Positions 25,525 to 32,783 of a stretch of DNA of 64,000 nucleotides are shown here, in pieces; positions within the stretch are counted from its first letter, which is position 1, and the number at the start of each line of letters is the position of its first letter. Under the pieces are notes generated by a model. That model worked only from the letters and a program-made list of their open reading frames with translations. It had not been told where the DNA came from and searched no databases. The DNA comes from Bacteroidales bacterium Phil6 (lineage in GTDB: Bacteria; Bacteroidota; Bacteroidia; Bacteroidales; F082), in NCBI GenBank assembly GCA_002633315.1, contig NWBN01000032.1, forward strand, positions 66,050 to 130,049, written 5' to 3'. A program made the translations under genes and the position numbers.

Positions 25525-25667
25525 AAATTGGTTGGTTGTTTTGGAATCAAACATGCGGCATGTGAGTTATTTTTGTTGTTTTTGTCTTACGTGCATTTAT
25601 TTCTCAAGAGAAAAATATGTTTGACCAAAATCTAAAGAGTCGATTCCCAAAAGTCGGCTCTTTTTTT
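25525..25667 (+). ncRNA. Unassigned structured small RNA, about 143 nt
   Basis: Between a -7 box and a strong terminator there is no good open frame but a clear fold. Closing stem: TTTTGG (25539-25544) with CCAAAA (25625-25630) and CAAACAT (25548-25554) with ATGTTTG (25617-25623). Inner hairpin: GCATGTGAG (25558-25566) with CTTACGTGC (25586-25594), with two G-U pairs and a T/G-rich 19-base loop. A short stem TTTCTC/GAGAAA (25600-25613) sits on the 3' side. The terminator is a 10-bp stem (25634-25643 with 25654-25663) followed by seven T's. A long hairpin with a side bubble is reminiscent of 6S RNA, but identity is not established. Confidence 0.7.
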
Positions 25668-25775
25668 ATAACATAGAATACCGGATAATGTTCGAAAAAT
25701 AAAGGAATTTTTCCGAAAACTTAAAATATAATAACGATAACTTGTTGATGACGGTATTTTCGACATATAGAGATG
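25668..25775. other. Gene-free spacer between the two structured RNAs
   Basis: AT-rich, no open frame of note, no hairpin seen. It ends at the -7 box at 25776. Confidence 0.5.
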
Positions 25776-25783
25776 TACTTTTG
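25776..25783 (+). promoter_or_regulatory. -7 box ahead of the second structured element
   Basis: TACTTTTG, about 20 bases before the folded segment. No clear -33 box. Confidence 0.5.
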
Positions 25784-25799
25784 CTTCAGTTTAATTAAT

Positions 25800-25910
25800 A
25801 ATATGACGTTCCCAGCGTCGGGTCTTCACTCGCCCTTGAAAGCAAATCGTTTTTTAGTTGTTTTTTTCGGTTTTCATATCTTTCAAGGGCTTATATTTGT
25901 TTTTAATTCG
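25800..25910 (+). ncRNA. Second structured element (leader or small RNA) upstream of gltS-like gene
   Basis: GACGTT (25805-25810) pairs with AGCGTC (25814-25819) around a CCC triloop. After GGGTCTTCACTC comes a perfect 11-bp stem, GCCCTTGAAAG (25832-25842) with CTTTCAAGGGC (25880-25890), with a 37-base T-rich loop and a T-rich tail. A further -7 box (25974-25981) lies between it and the symporter gene, so it may be an independent RNA rather than that gene's leader. No Rfam family was recognised. Confidence 0.55.
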
Positions 25911-25973
25911 TTAAATTTTCTCTAAAAAATGTAATTTCTTCCTAAAAATGTTTATAATAGTAAAAACTTTTAC

Positions 25974-25981
25974 TATCTTTG
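25974..25981 (+). promoter_or_regulatory. -7 box of the gltS-like gene
   Basis: TATCTTTG. Transcription from about 25988 would leave only about 11 bases before the ATG at 25999, or about 56 before an in-frame ATG at 26044. Confidence 0.6.
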
Positions 25982-25998
25982 CAAAAAACACTACTGTC

Positions 25999-27432
25999 AT
26001 GAATCTGATAATACTTTGCGATGCCTCTAAAACGAATTTGGTGATGTCGTTTGCCACACCGGAAGTTTGGAGTTGGATTATACAAATCGGAATTATTGCG
26101 ATAGGGCTTCTTTTAGGAAATGTTCTGAGACGACAAGTGCCGTTCTTAAGGAAAAGTCTTCTGCCGTCAGCTCTTCTTGGTGGAGCCCTATTATTGATAT
26201 TTAAAGCAATACCGGGTATGACGGGTTTGATTAATAAACAGTCGATGGAAATTATAACTTATCATGCTTTGGGTATAGGTTTTGTCGCTTTAGCATTAAA
26301 GAATAATAAGATAGAGTCTAAATCAAGTACCATGACGGTAATAGAGACTGGAATCTTGACGGTGAACACTTATATAATTCAAGGTATAGTCGGACTTGTC
26401 ATTACCATGGTGATGTTTTATTTCGGAAGTAAGATTTTCTATGCTGCCGGTTTGCTTTTGCCTATGGGATATGGTCAAGGACCCGGACAGTCGCTAAATT
26501 TTGGAATTATTTATGCAGAAAAGGCAGCCCAACAAGGTATAAATTTCTCAGGTGCTGATTTCGGATTGTCTATCGCTGCTATGGGGTTTATTGTTGGTAG
26601 TGTTATTGGTGTCATTTACATGAATGTTCTTCGTAAAAAAGGTAAATTGAAAGTCAACACTACTGAATATAAACATGTCAATACTCTTGCTGATTATGAA
26701 AGTAAAAATGAAATACCTGACAGTGAGTCTGTTGACAAACTTTCCATACAAGTCAGTTTGTCACTTTTTGTTTATATGCTCGTCTATTTGTTTATCAAAT
26801 GGATACAGGGCATGAATCTCGGCGATTTCGGTACAAATACATTAAAACCTATGTTGTGGGGATTTAATTTCCTGTTGGGAACGTTGTTCGGTGTGTTAGT
26901 AAAATGGGTGATGGGTTTGTTTAAAAAAGTTAAAATTATTGAACGTGAATATGTCAATAATTATCTTCTTAACAGAATCAGCGGTTTCTGTTTCGATGTC
27001 ATGATAGTATCCGGCACTGCTGCCATAAGTTTTGCGGAGTTTAAAGGCTTTGTATGGCCATTCCTGTTAGTATGTGCTTTTGGTGCAGTAGTAACATTTT
27101 ATTATGTTAATATCGTTTCTAAACAGATTTATCCAAATTACAGGTATGAAGGTTTTTTCAGTATGTTCGGCATGTTGACAGGTACTGCAAGTAACGGTAT
27201 GATTCTTCTTCGTGAAATAGATCCTAAATTTGAGACTCCTGCTGCAAATAATCTTGTGTTACAGAATTTTCCGGCAATAGCATTTGGTTTTCCGGTATTG
27301 TTGTTGCTCGGTTTTGCTCCGATGGGAATGAACCATGCCCTTATTACATTGATAATATTGCTGGTGTTGTTTGTCGTCTTTACATTGTTTTTGTTTAGAA
27401 AGAAATATTTTAAAAAGAAGAAAAAACAGTAA
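25999..27432 (+). CDS. Sodium/glutamate symporter-like membrane protein
   Basis: 477 residues with ten or more membrane segments and a central hydrophilic loop (about residues 220-255). The family resemblance is to GltS: a Gly/Pro-rich hairpin LLPMGYGQGPGQSLNFG near residue 155 and a matching GMLTGTASNGMILLREIDP late in the second half, as expected of two inverted repeats. It probably imports glutamate or a similar acid with sodium. The ATG at 25999 is used; 26044 (MSFATPEVWSW) is an alternative closer to the first membrane segment. An upstream TTG/ATG extension from 25948 would overlap the promoter and is not used. Confidence 0.82.
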   Translation: MNLIILCDASKTNLVMSFATPEVWSWIIQIGIIAIGLLLGNVLRRQVPFLRKSLLPSALLGGALLLIFKAIPGMTGLINKQSMEIITYHALGIGFVALALKNNKIESKSSTMTVIETGILTVNTYIIQGIVGLVITMVMFYFGSKIFYAAGLLLPMGYGQGPGQSLNFGIIYAEKAAQQGINFSGADFGLSIAAMGFIVGSVIGVIYMNVLRKKGKLKVNTTEYKHVNTLADYESKNEIPDSESVDKLSIQVSLSLFVYMLVYLFIKWIQGMNLGDFGTNTLKPMLWGFNFLLGTLFGVLVKWVMGLFKKVKIIEREYVNNYLLNRISGFCFDVMIVSGTAAISFAEFKGFVWPFLLVCAFGAVVTFYYVNIVSKQIYPNYRYEGFFSMFGMLTGTASNGMILLREIDPKFETPAANNLVLQNFPAIAFGFPVLLLLGFAPMGMNHALITLIILLVLFVVFTLFLFRKKYFKKKKKQ

Positions 27433-27434
27433 TG

Positions 27435-27476
27435 ATAAAGTCACGAAATCCAAGAATCATGAATTTGTGTCTTTAT
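27435..27476 (+). terminator. Imperfect hairpin after the gltS-like gene
   Basis: ATAAAG...CTTTAT with inner CAC/GTG and AAAT/ATTT pairs and one mismatch, 2 bases past the stop. No long T-run. Confidence 0.4.
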
Positions 27477-27509
27477 TGCTTGTTATCTCAGTCAGTTTTA
27501 AATCTTTTT

Positions 27510-28427
27510 TTAAAGAGAAAAATTATCTGGAAAACACGAGAATACTGATTTGAAGACATTCGGCAATGCCGTTTGAAACTTCATATCCTCGCCATTGACG
27601 GGATGTTTGAAACATAATTTGAAAGCATGCAAGGCAAGACGACCGATGCTGTTGTCTTCATTGCCGTATTTTTTGTCTCCGACGACAGGATGACCTATGT
27701 CCTGAAGATGAACCCTGATTTGATTTTTTCTTCCGGTTTCAAGACGCAGTTCGACAAGAGAATAACCGTCGGCTGCATAAAGTCTGCTGTAATGCGTTAT
27801 TGCAAGTTTACCTCCGTTGTCGAATCTGCTTGAATGGGAGACGTACATATTGTCATCTTTAAGCCATGACTTGATGATGCCGTTTTCTTTTTTCATCTCA
27901 CCCTGAACTACGGCAATATAACGTCTGTCATAAACTTTTTCTTTCCAGTTTTCCTCAAAATCTGTAGCAATCTTTTTATTTTTTGCAAAAAACAACAAAC
28001 CTGAAGTATATTTGTCCAAACGATGTACCACATGTGCATGACAGCGTTGTTTGCTTTCTTCAAAATAATGATTCAAAATAGATTGTACGCTGATATCAGT
28101 TGATTTTAAACTGTTGGTCAGTATTCCATCCTTTTTATTTACGACAATAATATATTTGTCTTCATAAACAATATGTATCCATTTGTTCTTGAAATTATAT
28201 CCTCCTTTACCTGATACTATTTTAACTTTCATTCCGACAGTTAAAGGATAGTTGTATTGTGAAATACATTTGTCATTCACATATACGAAATGCCCGGAAA
28301 GCAATTTTTTAACTTTGTTTCGGCTTATGCCTTTCATGGTTCTGATGATGAAAGACATTAACTCATCATCATTTTTAACATTAAAAACCAATTCTTTAGG
28401 TTTATTCTTGTCTGAAAGATTTTTCAT
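27510..28427 (-). CDS. RluA-family pseudouridine synthase
   Basis: 305 residues. An N-terminal S4 RNA-binding domain (about residues 25-75) precedes the catalytic domain with HRLDKYTSGLLFFAK, in which the Asp is the nucleophile, and the later GRKNQIRVHL and HPVVGDKKYG motifs. It isomerises uridine in rRNA or tRNA; which RluA/C/D specificity applies cannot be read from sequence. Its promoter box (28442-28449) is divergent from that of the lipoprotein gene. Confidence 0.92.
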   Translation of the reverse strand: MKNLSDKNKPKELVFNVKNDDELMSFIIRTMKGISRNKVKKLLSGHFVYVNDKCISQYNYPLTVGMKVKIVSGKGGYNFKNKWIHIVYEDKYIIVVNKKDGILTNSLKSTDISVQSILNHYFEESKQRCHAHVVHRLDKYTSGLLFFAKNKKIATDFEENWKEKVYDRRYIAVVQGEMKKENGIIKSWLKDDNMYVSHSSRFDNGGKLAITHYSRLYAADGYSLVELRLETGRKNQIRVHLQDIGHPVVGDKKYGNEDNSIGRLALHAFKLCFKHPVNGEDMKFQTALPNVFKSVFSCFPDNFSL

Positions 28428-28441
28428 ATTGAAAATTTATG

Positions 28442-28449
28442 CAAAAATA
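28442..28449 (-). promoter_or_regulatory. -7 box of the pseudouridine synthase gene
   Basis: The minus strand reads TATTTTTG, about 15 bases before the ATG. Confidence 0.6.
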
Positions 28450-28485
28450 TTAAAAAAGAATGATATCCAATATCGTTAAAAATTC

Positions 28486-28493
28486 TAAATTTG
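28486..28493 (+). promoter_or_regulatory. -7 box of the lipoprotein/transketolase unit
   Basis: TAAATTTG, 27 bases before the ATG at 28521. Confidence 0.65.
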
Positions 28494-28520
28494 CAAAGAG
28501 AAATTTTAAAAAATAGAAAG

Positions 28521-29063
28521 ATGAAGAGATTAAGTGTAATGGCATTGTTCATGGTTTCCTTATTTTTTATTTCATGCGGAAACAAGAGAGTTGAAGGTTT
28601 TATTAAAGAGATAAACGGTGAAAATTATGTCGTTCAGACAGAAGATGGCAATATTCTCACTGTTAAATTGGAAGGTGCGGAAAATTTAGGCATAAATAAA
28701 CCGCAATTATGTGATGGTGTAACTTTGGATATGAAAGGTTCGAAAGTAGATGCATATTGGTTGAATCCTTTGGCAAAAGGATGGGTTGTTCCGCTTTCAG
28801 GTACTGATATGTATTTTGGCATTAAGTTTTCTAACGGCAATGAAGCAAAACCGCTCGGAAAGACTTTGGCCTACGAATATTATGAAAGAGGTGACGGCTA
28901 TATTACTGTTGTGAGTGTGGTGCCTGTAAATAATAAATATCAAAAGGTATTTCAAAAATGGGATATTATATCCATAACACGTGATGTTCTTAAGGTTAAT
29001 ATTGATGGTAAGCCACAAACATTTAAAGCTTGGGATAAAAAGACTATGAAAATTAATAATTGA
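28521..29063 (+). CDS. Predicted lipoprotein of unknown function
   Basis: 180 residues. A lipoprotein signal ends at FFISCGN (Cys about residue 18). The mature part is rich in beta-type sequence (VEGFIKEINGENYVVQTEDGNILTVKLEG), ending YKVFQKWDIISITRDVLKVN. No known family was recognised. The ATG at 28521 follows the promoter box, whereas an upstream TTG inside the box is not possible. The stop is 3 bases before the transketolase start, so it is probably co-transcribed. Confidence 0.75.
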   Translation: MKRLSVMALFMVSLFFISCGNKRVEGFIKEINGENYVVQTEDGNILTVKLEGAENLGINKPQLCDGVTLDMKGSKVDAYWLNPLAKGWVVPLSGTDMYFGIKFSNGNEAKPLGKTLAYEYYERGDGYITVVSVVPVNNKYQKVFQKWDIISITRDVLKVNIDGKPQTFKAWDKKTMKINN

Positions 29064-29066
29064 TAT

Positions 29067-29909
29067 ATGAAAATCGATGAATTGAAAGATGTTGCATCAC
29101 AGGTGAGACGAGATATCATTCGTATGGTGCATGCATGTCAGTCGGGGCATCCCGGTGGCTCTTTGGGTGCTGCTGATATAGTGACAGCCTTGTTTTTTGA
29201 CCAAATGCAGATAAACCCTGAGAAATTTGCTATGGATGGTAATGGCGAGGATGTTTTCTTTTTGTCAAATGGACATATAAGTCCTATGTTATATAGCGTA
29301 TTGGCTCGTAGAGGGTATTTCCCGGTTTCGGAACTTGCCACATTTCGTCGTCTCGGGACTCGTTTGCAAGGACATCCGACAACAGCGGAAGGACTTCCCG
29401 GAATAAGAGTCGCAAGTGGTTCATTGGGACAAGGATTGTCTGTGGCATTGGGTATGGCGCAGGCTAAAAAGTTGAATGATGACAATCATCTCGTTTTCGT
29501 CCTTATGGGTGACGGAGAACAGGAAGAAGGTCAGATATGGGAGGCCGCCATGTATGCTTCGGCGAAAAATGTGGATAACATAATTGCTATTGTTGATTAT
29601 AACAAAAAACAGATTGACGGCTCTACAGATGACGTGCTTTCTCTCGGTGACTTGAAGGCTAAATATGAATCTTTTGGCTGGATGGTTTGGGAACTCAATG
29701 GCAATGACATGCAGGAAGTGGTGAATACTCTTGCGCTGGCTCGTAACAACGCTTATAATGGTAAACCTCAGGTCCTGCTTGCTAAAACAGAAATGGGTAT
29801 GGGTGTTGATTTTATGATGGGAACTCATAAATGGCACGGCACACCGCCTGATGACGAACAGGCTGCTAAGGCGTTGGCTCAACTTAAAGAAACACTTGGA
29901 GATTATTGA
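29067..29909 (+). CDS. Transketolase, N-terminal (TPP-binding) subunit
   Basis: 280 residues. The thiamine diphosphate motif GDGEQEEGQIWEAAMYASAKN and the conserved GHPGGSLGAADI identify the N-terminal transketolase half. The partner half is encoded 48 bases downstream. Transketolase moves two-carbon ketol units between sugar phosphates in the non-oxidative pentose phosphate pathway. Two-gene transketolases are known in archaea and some bacteria and are not frameshifts of the single-chain form. Confidence 0.93.
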   Translation: MKIDELKDVASQVRRDIIRMVHACQSGHPGGSLGAADIVTALFFDQMQINPEKFAMDGNGEDVFFLSNGHISPMLYSVLARRGYFPVSELATFRRLGTRLQGHPTTAEGLPGIRVASGSLGQGLSVALGMAQAKKLNDDNHLVFVLMGDGEQEEGQIWEAAMYASAKNVDNIIAIVDYNKKQIDGSTDDVLSLGDLKAKYESFGWMVWELNGNDMQEVVNTLALARNNAYNGKPQVLLAKTEMGMGVDFMMGTHKWHGTPPDDEQAAKALAQLKETLGDY

Positions 29910-29957
29910 ATATTGCGTACAGGTGATAAATATTTGTAAGTTGTCAAAATAAAAGAT

Positions 29958-30911
29958 ATGGAAATAAAAGTTCAAAATTATAAAGATACAAGATCCGGTT
30001 TTGGTGACGGATTGCTTGAAGTAGCCAAACATAATCCTAAAGTTGTCGGTCTTTGTGCCGATTTGACAGGCTCATTGAAAATGGGCGACTTTCAAAAAGC
30101 TTTTCCCGAGAGATTTTTTCAGGTTGGTATAGCTGAAGCCAATATGATTGGTATCGCGTCCGGTTTAAGCATTGGTGGGTATATTCCGTTTACCGGAACT
30201 TTTGCAATATTTTCTACAGCGCGTGTTTATGACCAGATACGACAGGTGGTGGCTTATTCCAACAAAAATGTCAAGATTTGTGCATCTCATGCCGGTGTAA
30301 CACTTGGCGAAGACGGAGCTACACATCAGGTTCTGGAAGATATTGGCATGATGAAGATGTTGCCGAATATGACTGTCGTGGTACCTTGCGATTATAATCA
30401 GACGAAGGCGGCAACAATGGCGGTTGCTGAATATTACGGTCCGGTTTATTTAAGATTCGGACGTCCTAAAGTACCTAACTTCACCCCTGAAAATGAACCT
30501 TTTGTCATAGGAAAGGCACAGATGATTCATGAGGGTACTGATGTGTCTATTTTTACTTGTGGTCATCTCGTGTGGAAAGCATGGGAAGCTGTACTCGCAT
30601 TGAAAGAAATGGGTATTAATGCGGAACTTGTCAATATACATACTGTCAAACCTTTGGATACTAATGCTATTTTGAAATCTGTAGCAAAGACATCATGTGT
30701 AGTAACTGCTGAAGAACACCAGCGTAATGGCGGTTTGGGTGACAGTATAGCTCAACTTCTTGCAATGTATGACCCGAAGCCTGTTGAAATGGTCGCTGTT
30801 GACGATGTTTTTGGACAAAGCGGTACTCCGGAAGAGTTGTTGAAATACTATCACCTCGATACTGTGGATATTATAGAAGCTGCCAAAAGAGCAGTGGCAA
30901 GAAAAAAATAA
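29958..30911 (+). CDS. Transketolase, C-terminal subunit
   Basis: 317 residues covering the pyrimidine-binding and C-terminal domains. VGIAEANMIGIASG contains the glutamate that activates TPP; FTGTFAIFSTARVYDQIRQ and CASHAGVTLGEDGATHQ are family motifs. It pairs with the N-terminal subunit encoded 48 bases upstream. A strong terminator follows 10 bases after the stop. Confidence 0.93.
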   Translation: MEIKVQNYKDTRSGFGDGLLEVAKHNPKVVGLCADLTGSLKMGDFQKAFPERFFQVGIAEANMIGIASGLSIGGYIPFTGTFAIFSTARVYDQIRQVVAYSNKNVKICASHAGVTLGEDGATHQVLEDIGMMKMLPNMTVVVPCDYNQTKAATMAVAEYYGPVYLRFGRPKVPNFTPENEPFVIGKAQMIHEGTDVSIFTCGHLVWKAWEAVLALKEMGINAELVNIHTVKPLDTNAILKSVAKTSCVVTAEEHQRNGGLGDSIAQLLAMYDPKPVEMVAVDDVFGQSGTPEELLKYYHLDTVDIIEAAKRAVARKK

Positions 30912-30921
30912 CAATTAGTGC

Positions 30922-30955
30922 ACTGCACCGCTCTAAAGCGGTGCAGTTTGGTTTT
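30922..30955 (+). terminator. Hairpin terminator after transketolase
   Basis: ACTGCACCGC pairs perfectly with GCGGTGCAGT around TCTAAA, followed by TTGGTTTT. Confidence 0.85.
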
Positions 30956-30967
30956 AAATATCTTAAA

Positions 30968-31252
30968 ATGAATTATTTCGAGATAAAAACTGATGGCAAA
31001 GCCTATATTAGAACAGACAGTGGTACTGTAATAAGAGAGGTGGGCGACGGTGCCCCCGTGGCACATGCCGATTTTAATCATGATGAGAGCATGTTTTCAA
31101 TTACTTATGAATCTGGAAGAGCTGAAATACGAAACTGCAAAAATATTTTGGTGAGGAAAATTGCAGATTATGGTGTTAGAAAAGTGTTCCTGAAGAAAAA
31201 TTATTATATGGTTTATTATATCGACGGTTCTGAAAAGAACTTTGAATATTAA
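30968..31252 (+). CDS. Small hypothetical protein
   Basis: 94 residues. No family recognised and no signal or membrane segment. The sequence has a beta-propeller-like feel (AHADFNHDESMFSITYESGRAEIRN and VVRKIADYGVRKVFLKKNYYMVYYIDG). It starts only 13 bases after the transketolase terminator, so it is read by leakage through that hairpin or from an unseen promoter. The ATG at 30968 is preferred to a start inside the hairpin at 30941. It ends convergently with the acetyltransferase gene. Confidence 0.6.
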   Translation: MNYFEIKTDGKAYIRTDSGTVIREVGDGAPVAHADFNHDESMFSITYESGRAEIRNCKNILVRKIADYGVRKVFLKKNYYMVYYIDGSEKNFEY

Positions 31253-31258
31253 ATCCTG

Positions 31259-31786
31259 TCAATAGTGCTCTCGATATACATGCTGTTTTATTGTTTCAAT
31301 GTACTTATCTGTTTTTGAAGGTTCTTGGGTGATGCCGAGAATCCACAATGGCAATGAGACACCTGTCTCGGAATAAGGTGGTTGTATGTATTCTTTGTCT
31401 AATACGGTGAAACCGTTTTTTTCATAAAACCTGATTCTTCTTATAGATATTTCATCGAGCGGAGGTTCTGCTTCCAAAAGAATGGTGCAAGGAAGAAACT
31501 TGTCCTTGAATAAACTCAGTGTCCTTTCTCCAAGTTTTTTGTTACGCATCTCAGGGAAAATAGCAAAATGTTCTATGTAATAAAAGTCCTTGAAATTCCA
31601 GTAAATCAACAAACCGCATAAAATATCGTCGTCGTTTATTGAAGTGAAATGCATGGCATCTGACGATTCGGCGAGTTTTAAAAGATAATTTGTGTCGCGC
31701 CTTTCATTATAAGGGAAAGATTCTACATATAATGATATCAATTTGTTTGTCAATGATTTATCTTTTGTGTCTTTAAAATTTATCAT
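31259..31786 (-). CDS. GNAT family N-acetyltransferase
   Basis: 175 residues. The acetyl-CoA site is IFPEMRNKKLGERTL in the GNAT motif A position, preceded by FYYIEHFA. The protein transfers an acetyl group from acetyl-CoA to an unknown amine. Convergent with the small hypothetical gene; its stop is 6 bases from that gene's stop. Confidence 0.82.
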   Translation of the reverse strand: MINFKDTKDKSLTNKLISLYVESFPYNERRDTNYLLKLAESSDAMHFTSINDDDILCGLLIYWNFKDFYYIEHFAIFPEMRNKKLGERTLSLFKDKFLPCTILLEAEPPLDEISIRRIRFYEKNGFTVLDKEYIQPPYSETGVSLPLWILGITQEPSKTDKYIETIKQHVYREHY

Positions 31787-32000
31787 GATAATACAATGTT
31801 GTTATCTATAATAAACATTTAAAATGCCTGTACTATTGTGACATTTTGAAAATATTCAATAAAAAACCATCACTTTATGTCTTGAAAAAGTAAAAGAAAT
31901 GCTGATTTTAAAGATTTAAGTATAAAGTTTGAATATAAAAAACAAGTCTTGTGAGATAGGAGAGGAAGTAATACAAGTAAATACATTTTAGCAATAAAAA

Positions 32001-32033
32001 AATCAGCGACTTATGTAAAGCGCTGATTCTTAA
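32001..32033 (-). terminator. Terminator of tRNA-Met
   Basis: On the minus strand AATCAGCG (32021-32028) pairs with CGCTGATT (32001-32008), followed by T's at 31995-32000. Confidence 0.8.
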
Positions 32034-32045
32034 TTATAAACTTCG

Positions 32046-32119
32046 TAGCGAGGATGAGAATTGAACTCATGACCTCCGGGTTATGAATCCGACGCTCTAA
32101 CCAACTGAGCTACCTCGCC
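32046..32119 (-). tRNA. tRNA-Met (CAT), elongator type
   Basis: The reverse complement has acceptor GGCGAGG/CCTCGCT with a G-U first pair, a D-arm GCTCAGTTGGTTAGAGC, anticodon CAT and a T-arm GAGTTCAATTCTC. It lacks the unpaired first base and GGG anticodon stem of initiator tRNA. A CAT anticodon could also be tRNA-Ile with lysidine, so Met is the default call. Confidence 0.88.
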
Positions 32120-32129
32120 TTTGCGAGTG

Positions 32130-32158
32130 CAAAGATAGACATTATTTTGATATGTCAA
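32130..32158 (-). promoter_or_regulatory. Promoter of tRNA-Met
   Basis: On the minus strand TTG (32156-32158) is 18 bases before TATCTTTG (32130-32137). Confidence 0.7.
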
Positions 32159-32203
32159 GCAAATTTTATGTTTTTTTTGAAAAAATAAAAAAAGAAAAAA
32201 GAG

Positions 32204-32231
32204 TTGTTTTTTGATAAATTTTGTATATTTG
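32204..32231 (+). promoter_or_regulatory. Promoter of the DUF1573 protein gene
   Basis: TTG (32204-32206) is 17 bases before TATATTTG (32224-32231). Confidence 0.65.
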
Positions 32232-32251
32232 CATGTTTAAATAATGTGGAT

Positions 32252-32719
32252 ATGAAAAAAGTTTCGATTTTATTAAGCATGTTATTTGTTTTGAGTTTAT
32301 GCTCATTCGGACAGGATGCAACAACTAATGGTCCGGAAATAACATTTAAAGAGACATTACATGATTTTGGAAAGATTACTTTCAATGGTAATGGAACATG
32401 TGAGTTTGTATTTGTAAATACAGGTAATGAGCCTTTGATACTTTCTCAACCACGATCAAGTTGCGGTTGTGCCGTCCCGGAATGGCCCAAACGCCCTATA
32501 TTACCTGGAGAAAGCGATTGTGTTAGAGTTACTTATAAAAACACTAACAGACCGGGGTCTTTTAATAAGTATATTACTGTGTTTTCAAACGCCAAAGTTA
32601 ACAATGAAGTGAAACTGCATATCAAGGGTACCGTATTGGAAAAGGCTAAAGATGCTGCTCCCCAAAAAGACAACAGCTCGAGCGGCAGCCCTTTTAATTC
32701 AGCTTCATCAAGAAATTAA
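32252..32719 (+). CDS. DUF1573 domain secreted protein
   Basis: 155 residues. A signal peptide (about residues 1-20, ending FGQ) precedes a DUF1573 domain with LHDFGKITFNGNGTCEF, RSSCGCAVPEW and VLPGES-like segments. The family is a probable immunoglobulin-fold domain of unknown function, common as small exported proteins in Bacteroidota. The conserved CGC motif is present. The tail is Ser/Asn rich and unstructured. The ATG at 32252 follows the promoter; an upstream TTG would lie inside it. Confidence 0.85.
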   Translation: MKKVSILLSMLFVLSLCSFGQDATTNGPEITFKETLHDFGKITFNGNGTCEFVFVNTGNEPLILSQPRSSCGCAVPEWPKRPILPGESDCVRVTYKNTNRPGSFNKYITVFSNAKVNNEVKLHIKGTVLEKAKDAAPQKDNSSSGSPFNSASSRN

Positions 32720-32739
32720 TATTGTCTTTTTTAGAAATT

Positions 32740-32768
32740 AGAGCCATCTTTGAAAAGATGGCTCTTTT
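32740..32768 (+). terminator. Terminator after the DUF1573 protein gene
   Basis: AGAGCCATCTT pairs perfectly with AAGATGGCTCT around TGAA, followed by TTTTAT. Confidence 0.85.
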
Positions 32769-32783
32769 ATAAATTATTATAAT

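Noticed and set aside
25800-25910. CRISPR or tracr-like element
   Set aside because: A single inverted repeat with no array or cas genes in the window.
29421-30032. Antisense open frame of 203 codons across the transketolase genes
   Set aside because: A shadow of two conserved genes.
29067-30911. Transketolase halves as one frameshifted gene
   Set aside because: The halves end and start cleanly with 48 bases between; two-gene transketolases are a normal form.
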